From positions 248,001-312,000 of the forward strand of contig CAVWMN010000002.1 of the NCBI GenBank assembly GCA_963756115.1: a stretch of DNA of 64,000 nucleotides, written 5' to 3'. The stretch is from JTS-RE37 sp963756115. GTDB taxonomy: Bacteria; Bacteroidota; Bacteroidia; Flavobacteriales; Flavobacteriaceae. The notes beneath the pieces were generated by a model, which had not been told where the DNA came from, searched no databases, and saw nothing but the letters and a program-made list of their open reading frames with translations. Shown here piece by piece: positions 18,330 through 27,369 of this stretch (its first letter is position 1; every line of letters begins with the position of its first letter). The position numbers and the translations under genes are program-made.

Positions 18330-20129
18330 TTAATCAATCTTGTTTCGCTTCCGGTCAACTTCCTTCAGATAGATCTTCCGCAACCTGATATGCTTGGGGG
18401 TTACCTCAACATATTCATCCTTTTGTATGTATTCCAAGGCTTCCTCCAGGGAGAATTTAATGGCGGGTACAATCTTGGCCTTGTCATCTGCCCCCGAAGA
18501 ACGCACGTTGGACAATTTCTTGGTTTTGGTGATATTGATGGTCATATCGTCACCCCGGGAATTCTCCCCGATGACCTGCCCTTCGTAAATATCTTCGCCT
18601 GGATCAACAAAAAAGCGACCCCGTTCCTGCAGTTTATCGATGGAATAGGGAATGGCCCGCCCATTCTCCATAGATACCAGCGAACCATTCTGCCGCTGTG
18701 GAATATCGCCTTTCATGGGCTGGTATTCCAGGAATCTGTGATACATGATGGCCTCGCCAGCTGTAGCGGTCAGGAGTTGGTTCCGCAACCCGATGATACC
18801 CCTGGAGGGGATCATAAATTCGCAATGCATCCGTTCTCCCCTGGCTTCCATACTGACCATTTCGCCTTTCCGGATACTGACCATTTCCACAGCTCTGCCG
18901 GATACTTCTTCGGGAAGGTCTATGGTTAACTGTTCTACTGGCTCACATTTTACACCGTTAATGGTCCGGATGATTACTTGTGGCTGCCCGATCTGGAGTT
19001 CATACCCTTCGCGCCTCATTGTTTCTATCAGCACTGAAAGATGGAGCACCCCCCTTCCAAATACAGTGAATTTCTCAGCACTGTTGGTTGCTTCCAGCCT
19101 CATGGCCAGGTTCTTTTCCAATTCCTTTTCAAGGCGTTCCTTGATATGCCTGGAGGTTACAAATTTTCCGTCCTTGCCAAAGAAAGGGCTGTCATTGATC
19201 GTAAACAGCATACTCATGGTAGGTTCATCGATGGCAATTGTCTTTAATGCTTCTGGATTTTCAATGTCTGCAATGGTATCACCAATTTCAAAACCTTCCA
19301 ATCCAACGATCGCACAAATGTCGCCCGTTGCCACTTCGGCCACCCGCTTTCGGCCCAGGCCTTCAAAAGTATAGAGTTCCTTTATTTTCGACTTGACGAT
19401 ACTACCGTTGCGTTTGACCAGGGAGATCTGCTGCGATTCCCTGAGGGTTCCCCTTTGGAGCCGGCCTATTGCAATCCTTCCGGTAAAAGATGAATAATCA
19501 AGTGAAGTAATCAGCATTTGGGTATTGCCGGTGGCTGGCTTAAAACTGTCGATATGCTTTACTACCATCTCCAGTAAGGGCTCAATAGTTTCTGTCTGGA
19601 TTTTCCAGTCATCACTCATCCAGTTGTGTTTGGCAGACCCATACACAACGGGAAAATCGAGTTGCCATTCCTCCGCGCCCAGTTCGTACATCAGGTCGAA
19701 TACCTTTTCATGAACTTCCTCGGGGGTACAGTTCACTTTATCCACTTTATTGATCACCACGCAGGGTTTCAACCCAAGGTTGATAGCCTTCTGAAGCACA
19801 AACCGGGTCTGCGGCATGGGGCCTTCAAATGCATCCACCAGCAATAAAACCCCGTCAGCCATATTGAGAACGCGTTCTACCTCCCCACCAAAATCGGCGT
19901 GCCCGGGAGTATCAATTATATTGATCTTCGTGTCCTTATAAACTACCGCCACGTTCTTGGAAACAATGGTAATCCCACGCTCCCGTTCCAGGTCATTATT
20001 ATCAAGAATCAGGTCGCCGGTCTTTTCATTCTCACGGAAAGTTTGGCAGAAATGGAGTATTTTATCAACCAGGGTTGTTTTACCGTGGTCAACGTGGGCA
20101 ATAATGGCGACATTCTTTGTACCGGACAT
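18330..20129 (-). CDS. typA: Translational GTPase TypA/BipA
   Basis: About 599 residues. G1 AHVDHGKTTL, G2/G3 ERGITI and DTPGHADFGGEVER, and G4 NKVDK are intact, followed by the elongation-factor-like domains and the TypA-specific C-terminus. It binds the ribosome and helps assembly or translation under stress. The start at 20129 (MSGTKNVAII) is chosen over the ATG at 20150 because a flavobacterial -7 box (TATCTTTG) spans 20148-20155 on the minus strand, so 20150 would lie inside the promoter. Confidence 0.95.
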   Translation of the reverse strand: MSGTKNVAIIAHVDHGKTTLVDKILHFCQTFRENEKTGDLILDNNDLERERGITIVSKNVAVVYKDTKINIIDTPGHADFGGEVERVLNMADGVLLLVDAFEGPMPQTRFVLQKAINLGLKPCVVINKVDKVNCTPEEVHEKVFDLMYELGAEEWQLDFPVVYGSAKHNWMSDDWKIQTETIEPLLEMVVKHIDSFKPATGNTQMLITSLDYSSFTGRIAIGRLQRGTLRESQQISLVKRNGSIVKSKIKELYTFEGLGRKRVAEVATGDICAIVGLEGFEIGDTIADIENPEALKTIAIDEPTMSMLFTINDSPFFGKDGKFVTSRHIKERLEKELEKNLAMRLEATNSAEKFTVFGRGVLHLSVLIETMRREGYELQIGQPQVIIRTINGVKCEPVEQLTIDLPEEVSGRAVEMVSIRKGEMVSMEARGERMHCEFMIPSRGIIGLRNQLLTATAGEAIMYHRFLEYQPMKGDIPQRQNGSLVSMENGRAIPYSIDKLQERGRFFVDPGEDIYEGQVIGENSRGDDMTINITKTKKLSNVRSSGADDKAKIVPAIKFSLEEALEYIQKDEYVEVTPKHIRLRKIYLKEVDRKRNKID

Positions 20130-20147
20130 AGCTTTGTTTTGAGCGTG

Positions 20148-20155
20148 CAAAGATA
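20148..20155 (-). promoter_or_regulatory. -7 promoter box of typA
   Basis: TATCTTTG on the minus strand matches the Bacteroidota TAnnTTTG consensus and ends 19 bases before the chosen typA ATG. It helps decide the start codon. No clear -33 TTG was found. Confidence 0.55.
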
Positions 20156-20330
20156 CTGCTTATTTTCCCACCTTTTATGAAACCGTGTTTTTTTTATCTG
20201 TTTGATACTGAGTGAATTTACAGAGGTTTTACTGCCGGTCAAGGAGAGCAGACCCTTCAGCGGGCCCTACAACTATCAGGATACACGGCAGGATCAGATG
20301 CTAAACAGTAAAACTGTACCATCCCAACTC

Positions 20331-20822
20331 CTATTGTTCATCTGCGGAAGGGCCGTAACTCCCCGGCACAAAAATATCATTCAGGCGATAATAGACCCCT
20401 AATTGGGCACGGTGGTGCGTGACCTGGTTAAGGGAATGCCGGATGGCGCCATATTTTGACCATTTCTGGAAAACCATATCCCCCTGGCGTATATCCCATG
20501 TTCCGTCCAATTGATCCAGGGTTAGGACTTTGAGTGCGCTGGAACCTTGCTTAAAGTCATCCTCCAGTTTTTCCAAGAGTGCAGCCCGGGTTTTGATATC
20601 TGGCTGGGTATATGGTGTTTCACTAAAGTCCAGGTAATCCGTGTTCATAATGATATGGGGCCAGGAAAAGATTTCCACCAGATGTACCCCAAGTGTTTTC
20701 AAACTCATCGATTTGGGGTGTGGCTTCCAGGAATTTTTATCATCCGGATAGTTATTTATAAATTTTTTGGTGATTTCATATTCAGATTGCAACTCCTGCT
20801 GTAACTCTTTCAGTATATCCAT
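20331..20822 (-). CDS. DinB/YfiT-like superfamily protein
   Basis: About 163 residues from the ATG at 20822 (an ATG at 20879 would add 19 residues of unlikely sequence). The pattern is that of DinB four-helix metal-binding proteins: LKTLGVHLVEIFSWP in the first half (His) and IRHSLNQVTHHRAQLGVYYR near the end, with two His of the three-His site. Related proteins include thiol-dependent detoxification enzymes and damage-inducible proteins. The role here is unknown. Confidence 0.75.
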   Translation of the reverse strand: MDILKELQQELQSEYEITKKFINNYPDDKNSWKPHPKSMSLKTLGVHLVEIFSWPHIIMNTDYLDFSETPYTQPDIKTRAALLEKLEDDFKQGSSALKVLTLDQLDGTWDIRQGDMVFQKWSKYGAIRHSLNQVTHHRAQLGVYYRLNDIFVPGSYGPSADEQ

Positions 20823-20984
20823 TATAGTATTTTTATTGGGGTTGATTTTTTCCGTAATTCCACCTGCTAAAATAAACATGCCCGAGGAAATGTTTCTGAA
20901 TAGTTTGTGAAAACCCTGTTAAATTCCGGTGGTATACCAGCTGCAGCTTTTGCAGCCATCCCGTATTAAATTAACCATATGATG

Positions 20985-20992
20985 TATCTTTG
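20985..20992 (+). promoter_or_regulatory. Candidate -7 box of kdsA
   Basis: TATCTTTG matches the Bacteroidota -7 consensus and lies 17 bases before the kdsA ATG, implying a very short leader. A -33 TTG at proper spacing was not seen. Confidence 0.5.
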
Positions 20993-21009
20993 TTTTAAAG
21001 TCGATACCT

Positions 21010-21831
21010 ATGAACCTCCAGCAAATTCCTCAGATCAAACATGTGGGATCCAACAACTTTTTCCTCTTATCGGGTCCCTGTGCGATCGAAGGGGAAGAAA
21101 TGGCGCTCCGCATCGCCGAAAAAATCGTAACCATCACAGACAAACTGGAAATCCCGTATGTTTTCAAAGGGAGTTTTAAAAAGGCCAACCGGAGCCGGGT
21201 TGATTCCTTCTCCGGGATAGGGGATGAAAAAGCACTCCGGATCCTAAGAAAAGTCTCGGAGACCTTCCAGGTACCTACCATCACGGATATCCATGAAGTT
21301 TCAGATGCGGCCATGGCAGCAGAATATGTGGACGTGCTGCAGATCCCGGCATTTTTGGTGCGGCAGACAGACCTTGTGGTGGCAGCAGCTAAAACCGGCA
21401 AAACCATCAACCTGAAAAAGGGGCAGTTCATGAGCCCGGAAAGTATGAAACACGCCGTAAACAAGGTGACCGATTCAGGGAATGAGCAGGTTATGATCAC
21501 GGACCGGGGCACCATGTTCGGATACCAGGACATGGTTGTTGATTTCCGGGGCGTGCCAACGATGAAGCAATATGCACCTGTGGTACTTGATGTTACCCAT
21601 TCGCTCCAGCAACCCAACCAGGCCTCCGGGGTCACCGGCGGAAGGCCGGAACTGATCAACATCATGGCACGGGCAGGTATAGCAGCTGGCGTGGATGGTA
21701 TTTTTATGGAGACCCATTTTGATCCCGCAATCGCTAAAAGTGACGGCGCCAATATGCTACCCCTGGACCGACTGGAAAGGCTACTGACTAATCTGGTTAC
21801 GCTGCGGAAAGCAGTCAATAGTTTACAGTAG
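21010..21831 (+). CDS. kdsA: 3-deoxy-8-phosphooctulonate synthase (Kdo-8-P synthase)
   Basis: 273 residues of the DAHP/KDO8P synthase class. LLSGPCAIEG, YVFKGSFKKANRSR, AVNKVTDSGNEQVMITDRG and FDPAIAKSDGANMLPLDRLE are conserved blocks around the PEP and arabinose-5-phosphate sites. It makes Kdo-8-phosphate for the LPS inner core, so the cell has Kdo-type LPS or lipid A glycosylation. Lone gene, cytoplasmic. Confidence 0.95.
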   Translation: MNLQQIPQIKHVGSNNFFLLSGPCAIEGEEMALRIAEKIVTITDKLEIPYVFKGSFKKANRSRVDSFSGIGDEKALRILRKVSETFQVPTITDIHEVSDAAMAAEYVDVLQIPAFLVRQTDLVVAAAKTGKTINLKKGQFMSPESMKHAVNKVTDSGNEQVMITDRGTMFGYQDMVVDFRGVPTMKQYAPVVLDVTHSLQQPNQASGVTGGRPELINIMARAGIAAGVDGIFMETHFDPAIAKSDGANMLPLDRLERLLTNLVTLRKAVNSLQ

Positions 21832-22327
21832 GCTCTTAGTTTTGGATTGCATGTTTAAGGGTGAAAGTTGGTATTTCGTATAATCAAAATGCGTGCTGGT
21901 AATAGCCTGGCCCGACCAATAGTTGTGGGTTAGGATACCCTTCTCCGAAGTATAGGCGAAGAAAGCTTCGAAGGGTACCGCCACGCCTAGGCGTGGTGGC
22001 GAAGTTTCTGAGCCGGTTTTCCGCTGTGCGGAAAAATACCTGCGGAGAAGGTGTCTTTTTTGCATTCCTTTTTGGACAAGCAAAAAGGGATAAAAAAGAA
22101 ATCATCTTAAGTAGCATTGACGATTTCTGTACTTCCTCCTTCGTACTTCGCTTTACCCACCCCTTCATCCCCTCCCGGGAGGGGACCTTCCTGCCTGGTA
22201 CTTCTTGCTTGATCCTTGTTATGCTGAACGCAAGTGAAGCATTGAACTGCTGCATTCAAACCATCAAACCAACAGGTTTGGTGGCAGGGCTCCTAAAATT
22301 TCCTATCTTTAATGAAATCACCTGCAG
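21832..22327. other. Non-coding region with nested palindromes
   Basis: About 496 bases without a gene. It holds the palindrome CCACGCCTAGGCGTGG (21981-21996, perfect), inverted arms TACCCTTC/GAAGGGTA around 21939-21977, and CCCCTCCCGGGAGGGG (22169-22184, perfect). A similar C/G-rich palindrome is found at 26885-26901. These look like dispersed intergenic repeats rather than a gene. Confidence 0.45.
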
Positions 22328-23500
22328 ATGTACCCAAGTTTGAAATATATACTGCTCTCTTGTTATACAACTTGCCTTTTGCTCGCATGCAGCACACCGG
22401 AAGAGGTACAGCCTAAAGCAGGCGCACCCGCGCAGGAAGAGGAGGGGACAACGAATAACCCGCCATCCGGCAACGGGGGGAACCTGGGCTATACGCAGGA
22501 TGACCTGAGCGATATCACTGTCGGATTTTCAGAATTGATGGAGGCATTAGACATGCAGGGGGCACAGGTGGCTATAACATACAACGAACAGCTGGTCTAC
22601 CTGCAATCCTTCGGGACGGCTGATGTGGCAAATGGGATAGCTGTAAACAACCGGTCCCTGTTCCGCATTGCCAGTATCTCCAAGCCTGTTACCCTTTTGG
22701 CGATCTCACGACTCGCTTCAGGCGGGAAACTGAGTTTAAGCGATCTTGTTTTCGGCGCCAACGGCATACTGGGGACCCAATATGGCACCCCCCCTTATGA
22801 GTCTTTTGTTGAAACCATAACCGTTGGGCACCTGGTAGAGCATACATCCGGGTTTATCAATGACCCATATGACATCATGTTTGATGATAATTCCCTTTCG
22901 CATGCCGATCTGATAGGAAAAGTATTGGACACACGGAGTTTGGCTTACCAGCCCGGTACGAATTATAATTACTCTAATTTCGGATACAGCCTTTTAGGCC
23001 GAATTATTGAGAAGGTAAGCGGCATGTCATATGAAAAATACGTAATGGACCATATCCTGTCACCCATGGATATCAGGGATATGCGTCTGGCCGGCAATAC
23101 AAAAATAGACGCATTCCCTAATGAAGTCAGCTATTATTCCGGATGGGTTTCCCCTTACTCCATGAACGTTGCCCGTATGGATTCGCACGGCGGGTGGTTG
23201 GCGTCGGCCGGAAGCCTTGCCTATTTGGCCGTCCAGGTAGACAATATGAATGTCATTCCCAATTTTCTTTCCAAAGGGGAAGGGGTAAGCTATCTGGAGG
23301 GGGGGCATTGGAACCATAATGGAGCGCTGCCCGGCACCCTGGGCGTCTTACAGGTAGGATCCCCGGTTTCCTATGTGATTTTAATGAATAACGGGGATGC
23401 TGATTACCAGGAAATCATACAGGTGGTTCGCAATTTCATAAATCAAAAGACACAGGGCAGGAAAAGCTGGCCCAAAATCGACTTATTTAACCCTTTGTAG
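22328..23500 (+). CDS. Serine hydrolase lipoprotein (beta-lactamase/PBP4 family)
   Basis: 390 residues with a lipoprotein signal (CLLLACSTP, Cys about residue 21). The active-site Ser-x-x-Lys is in IASISKPVTL and the Tyr-x-Asn in YNYSNFGYSLLG. A Gly-rich HGGWLASAGSLAYLAV and HWNHNGALPGT (third motif region, HxG-like) complete the fold. Family members are esterases, DD-peptidases or lactamases; the substrate here is unknown, and it probably sits on the outer membrane. Stop at 23500. Confidence 0.85.
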   Translation: MYPSLKYILLSCYTTCLLLACSTPEEVQPKAGAPAQEEEGTTNNPPSGNGGNLGYTQDDLSDITVGFSELMEALDMQGAQVAITYNEQLVYLQSFGTADVANGIAVNNRSLFRIASISKPVTLLAISRLASGGKLSLSDLVFGANGILGTQYGTPPYESFVETITVGHLVEHTSGFINDPYDIMFDDNSLSHADLIGKVLDTRSLAYQPGTNYNYSNFGYSLLGRIIEKVSGMSYEKYVMDHILSPMDIRDMRLAGNTKIDAFPNEVSYYSGWVSPYSMNVARMDSHGGWLASAGSLAYLAVQVDNMNVIPNFLSKGEGVSYLEGGHWNHNGALPGTLGVLQVGSPVSYVILMNNGDADYQEIIQVVRNFINQKTQGRKSWPKIDLFNPL

Positions 23501-23625
23501 GTTTTTGCATCCCCAATCGCATCATTTACAGGATCTTAACAGGTAGTTTTTTAAAACAGCCCGTACTGCCTTATAATAATCCAAGCATTATTTAGTTTAA
23601 TATTCCTGAATACAAGCCCCATCTT

Positions 23626-25611
23626 ATGACCAGACTTAACCTCTGCCTTCTGGCCCTGTTCTCTTTTTCAATAGTATCAGCCCAAAAGGTCCCGGAATTT
23701 GGAATCCTCACACAGGAAGAACAAAACTTTGCTAAATATGACAAAGATTCGCTTGCCAATGCGATTGTATTATATGAAAAGGGAGATAATTATTTTAAAG
23801 TAATACATCACCGGATCAGGTTGATTAAGGAATACCACGGAAAAATTAAAATCCTTGATAAAGGGGGGTTCTCCGAGGGAACCATTTCCATTCCCCTTTA
23901 CAAAGGAGAAAAGGAATCCGAGCGTGTAGAGAAGATCCGGGCCATTACGCACAATGGAAACCACCGGGCCAGCCTGATGCCCGATAAGATATACACCAAC
24001 CAGATCAGTGAACGTTGGTCTGAAAAGACCTTCACATTCCCCAATGTCAAAGTCGGCGCCGTACTGGAATACCGGTATACCGTAATCTCACCGTTTATAT
24101 ACCATTTAAATGGCTGGGACTTTCAATCTAATATCCCAAAACTATACAGCGAATATAACGCCAAAATACCGGGTAATTATCTTTATAACCGGAGCCTGAC
24201 CGGGAGTTTACGCCTGGCGGTCAATGAGGCAAGAACCGAGAAAGGATGTTTTAAGGTGGAAGGATATAGCCAGGCAGCTGACTGCGAGGTGCTCAAATAT
24301 TCCATGACCGACATCCCGGCATTTAAGGAGGAGTCCTATATGCTGGCCCCATCTAATTATTATTCAAGGATTGCATTTGAACTGTCTGAGTACCACCGCC
24401 TGGATGGCACCACGCACCGCTACACGAAAACCTGGGCGGATGTGGACCAGGAATTCAGGAGTGACAGGGACATCGGGAGGCAGCTTACGAAAAAAGGGTT
24501 TTTTGAAAAAAACGTCCCCGAAGAATTGCTGCAAGGCGGAAATAACCTCCAGAGTGCTCGAAAGATCTATCGGTTTATACAGCAACATTATGCCTGGAAC
24601 GGAAATTATGGTATCTATGGCGATATTCGTGTCAAGGAGGCTTTTGAAGAGCAAAAAGGCAATATCGGGGAAATAAACATCTCCCTGATCAACCTTCTGA
24701 ATGTGGCAGGGATTCCTACCCAACTTATGATGACATCCACAAGGGATCACGGATTACCCAGGCGGACGCACCCGGTACTATCAGATTTCAATTACATTAT
24801 CGCAAAGGCAACCATAAACGGAAAGGCTTATTATCTGGATGCATCGGACAAATACAATCCTTTTGGGATGCTCCCATATCGCTGCCTGAATTATTATGGG
24901 CGGGTGATGGATTTTAAGAACGACAGCTATTGGGAGGATATTATTGTGCCGGACAAGAGTAAGTATATGGTGCGGGCACAGGTTACTTTTGATGTGGAAA
25001 ACCGCGTTGTTAAGGGAATTTTTGATGAGACCAACCTGGGTTACGAAGCAGTGCACCGGAGAAAACTCATCGGGGATCAAACAACTGATACATATCTAAA
25101 AACCATTGAAAACCGTACGGCCGGAAACTTTACCATTACCAATTATGAATTGCTCGAGGAGCGAACTACGGACAAGATGGTAACGGAAAGGATCGAATTT
25201 GAGCAGGATAACCCCTTTGTCAATGACAAGATCTACTTTAACCCTTTTGTTGTCAGGTTTTTTGATCAGGACCCCTTCCTTGCTGAACAACGGCAACACC
25301 CGATTGATTTCGGGTATAGCCGGAATTATCTGTATAATATAAACATCCTCCTCCCGGAAGGATATAAAATGGATCAACTTCCCGAAGATAAAGAACTTGT
25401 TTTGCCGGATGATATGGGGTTGTTGAAATTCACGATGGAATTGGCCGGGGGCAACATCAACCTGTATTATAACCTCCTGCTGAACCGGCCGCATTTTAAA
25501 CCGGAGCACTATGCACAAGTAAAGGAATTGTTCCGGGAAGCACTTAAAGTCCAGAATAAAAGCCTTATCGTCATCCGAAAAAGCCAAATGGACAGCAACT
25601 CCGGCAAATAG
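23626..25611 (+). CDS. DUF3857 / transglutaminase-like domain protein, probably non-catalytic
   Basis: 661 residues with a signal peptide (LCLLALFSFSIVSAQ). Residues 45-250 match DUF3857 (YHGKIKILDKGG, YRYTVISPFIYHLNGWDFQ). Residues about 310-420 match a transglutaminase-like core, but the usual GxC motif is replaced by GNIGEINISLINLL with no Cys, and the His of FNHVI is FNY, so the catalytic dyad seems lost. The tail is beta-rich. A structural or binding role at the outer membrane is more likely than catalysis. Confidence 0.8.
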   Translation: MTRLNLCLLALFSFSIVSAQKVPEFGILTQEEQNFAKYDKDSLANAIVLYEKGDNYFKVIHHRIRLIKEYHGKIKILDKGGFSEGTISIPLYKGEKESERVEKIRAITHNGNHRASLMPDKIYTNQISERWSEKTFTFPNVKVGAVLEYRYTVISPFIYHLNGWDFQSNIPKLYSEYNAKIPGNYLYNRSLTGSLRLAVNEARTEKGCFKVEGYSQAADCEVLKYSMTDIPAFKEESYMLAPSNYYSRIAFELSEYHRLDGTTHRYTKTWADVDQEFRSDRDIGRQLTKKGFFEKNVPEELLQGGNNLQSARKIYRFIQQHYAWNGNYGIYGDIRVKEAFEEQKGNIGEINISLINLLNVAGIPTQLMMTSTRDHGLPRRTHPVLSDFNYIIAKATINGKAYYLDASDKYNPFGMLPYRCLNYYGRVMDFKNDSYWEDIIVPDKSKYMVRAQVTFDVENRVVKGIFDETNLGYEAVHRRKLIGDQTTDTYLKTIENRTAGNFTITNYELLEERTTDKMVTERIEFEQDNPFVNDKIYFNPFVVRFFDQDPFLAEQRQHPIDFGYSRNYLYNINILLPEGYKMDQLPEDKELVLPDDMGLLKFTMELAGGNINLYYNLLLNRPHFKPEHYAQVKELFREALKVQNKSLIVIRKSQMDSNSGK

Positions 25612-25700
25612 ATATAGCCCCCGGCAAACCCTTTACTTAATTGTAACCATATTTTAATAAGGTGCATGGAAATCAATCCCATCAAAGGAAAATAATCCAG

Positions 25701-25708
25701 TATATTTG
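25701..25708 (+). promoter_or_regulatory. Candidate -7 box of the PHP gene
   Basis: TATATTTG matches TAnnTTTG and is 18 bases before the ATG at 25727. It overlaps a TTG at 25706, which argues against that TTG as the start. Confidence 0.5.
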
Positions 25709-25726
25709 AAATTTACATCTGGATTT

Positions 25727-26833
25727 ATGAAATATTTCGCACTATTCATTTTTATCGGTTCCCTAATCCACGCACAGGAACACTCCCACCCCAGCAACAT
25801 GGCAATCGAATTCCCGGACATTCCGGGATACCGCACCTTAAAGACAGACCTTCATATTCATTCTGTTTTTTCCGATGGGGATGTATGGCCAACCATCCGG
25901 GTTCAGGAAGCCCTCCGGGACGGCCTGGATGCCATCTCCTTAACGGAACACCTGGAATACCAACCCCATAGTGAAGATATTCCCCATCCGGACCGCAACC
26001 GGGCGTACCACCTTGCCCTGGCTGAAGCCAGGGAGCATGATCTTATGATCATCCCGGGATCGGAAATCACCCGGTCGGAGCCCATCGGGCATAGCAATGC
26101 GGTATTTCTTACCGATTCAAACCCGCTGGTGGCAAAAGATCCGGAAACCTCTTTCGAGGAAGCAAAAAAACAGGGGGCCTTTGTCTTCTGGAACCATCCG
26201 GCCTGGCACCGGCAGAGTCCCACAGGAAATCCCATGCTTGGTGATTTCCAAAAAGCACGGATCCGGAACGGGGAACTGCACGGAATTGAAGTGATCAATT
26301 CAGTGGACTATGCACAGGAATCCTTGGGATTGGCATTGGAATATAACCTTACGATCATGGGTACCAGTGATATCCATGGCCTGATCGACTGGGACTATAC
26401 CGAAAAGGGGAATCACCGGCCCATTACACTCGTTTTTGCAACTGGAAAAAACCCTGAAAGCCTGCGGGAAGCACTTTTTGCGGGGCGCACGGTGGCGGTA
26501 TACAATGACCTCCTTGTAGGTAAAGAGGAGTTCCTGAAACCGTTGCTAAAGGCTTCCGTAACGATCACCCGGGCAGCCTATATCCCGGAAACGCAGGTAT
26601 TTGAAATTGAACTCAAAAATGAAACCAGCAGCAACCTGCTGTTTGAAAACCAAATGCCGTATAGCTTCTATAGCAGTTCACCCGTATTCGAGTTGAAAGC
26701 CAGGGGCACGTATACGCTCCGCATCAAAACCCTTGAAATTAAACCTGGGATAACCCTTGCGCTAAAGGCCCTGGGAGCCTATACGGCCCCCCGGGCACAA
26801 CCGGTGATCGAATGGGAAGTTAGCGCGGAGTGA
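25727..26833 (+). CDS. PHP-domain phosphoesterase, exported (Sb-PDE-like)
   Basis: About 368 residues from the ATG at 25727 with a short signal peptide (FALFIFIGSLIHAQ). Metal-site motifs of the PHP fold are present in order: TDLHIHSVFSDG, SLTEHLEY, IPGSEITR, FWNHPAWH and MGTSDIHG. The C-terminal about 110 residues form a beta-rich domain. Sb-PDE-like enzymes hydrolyse phosphodiesters; whether the substrate here is a nucleotide or a lipid is not decidable. It is followed by a hairpin region at 26856. Confidence 0.85.
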   Translation: MKYFALFIFIGSLIHAQEHSHPSNMAIEFPDIPGYRTLKTDLHIHSVFSDGDVWPTIRVQEALRDGLDAISLTEHLEYQPHSEDIPHPDRNRAYHLALAEAREHDLMIIPGSEITRSEPIGHSNAVFLTDSNPLVAKDPETSFEEAKKQGAFVFWNHPAWHRQSPTGNPMLGDFQKARIRNGELHGIEVINSVDYAQESLGLALEYNLTIMGTSDIHGLIDWDYTEKGNHRPITLVFATGKNPESLREALFAGRTVAVYNDLLVGKEEFLKPLLKASVTITRAAYIPETQVFEIELKNETSSNLLFENQMPYSFYSSSPVFELKARGTYTLRIKTLEIKPGITLALKALGAYTAPRAQPVIEWEVSAE

Positions 26834-26855
26834 CCCCTCCCCCCTCCCCTTCTTC

Positions 26856-26901
26856 CATTCCAGGAAACCTGAAATGGAATTCATCCCCTCCTGGGAGGGG
26901 G
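26856..26901. terminator. Paired hairpins after the PHP gene
   Basis: A hairpin with arms CCATTCCAGG and CCTGAAATGG is followed by CCCCTCCTGGGAGGGG (26885 onward). The latter resembles the palindrome at 22169-22184 and may be a dispersed intergenic element that also ends transcription. No strong T-run follows, so the terminator call is tentative. Confidence 0.4.
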
Positions 26902-26995
26902 AAATTTATTAGGAACTATAATGCAATCTCATTATTGTAGAACTGCAAGGGGATTTCAGGTCTCCGCACTACTTTCGAACGTAAAGCGGGCAGGG

Positions 26996-27307
26996 ATGGA
27001 AACTTTCTTTAAAAAGAGTTATGTCTATATGATGTGCGACAGCAATGACTCTATTATATACATTGGGGTGACCACCAATCTGGAGAGAAGGGTACGGCAT
27101 CATAAGAACAGGGCGTTTATAGGATTTACGCACCGGTACAAGGGCAGCAAACTGGTCTATTTCGAAACCTGGAACGGGGTGGCGGAAGCGCTCGCACGGG
27201 TCTACCAGCTAAAAGCCGCACCCAACAGGCTCAAATATTCCCTGGTAGCGGATTTTAATCCGGAATGGCTGGATTTGTCACTGCAATGGGTTTCCAAAAT
27301 CGATTAA
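26996..27307 (+). CDS. GIY-YIG domain protein, small
   Basis: About 103 residues from the ATG at 26996 (a longer frame from 26921 has atypical sequence). The single GIY-YIG-type domain begins SYVYMMCDSNDSIIYIGVT and continues TNLERRVRHHK with the conserved Arg; an acidic residue follows later (VYFETWNGVAEAL). It is a stand-alone member of the UPF0213-type group, whose cellular role is unknown. A second such gene lies at 33927. Confidence 0.75.
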   Translation: METFFKKSYVYMMCDSNDSIIYIGVTTNLERRVRHHKNRAFIGFTHRYKGSKLVYFETWNGVAEALARVYQLKAAPNRLKYSLVADFNPEWLDLSLQWVSKID

Positions 27308-27369
27308 AGTTCTCCGAAGGTCTGGATTAACCCGTCCGATCAATTGGAATCCCCCCGGCTTAAGCTGTG

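Noticed and set aside
20202..20402. A frame between typA and the DinB gene.
   Set aside because: It runs into the DinB gene on the other strand and shows no conserved motif.
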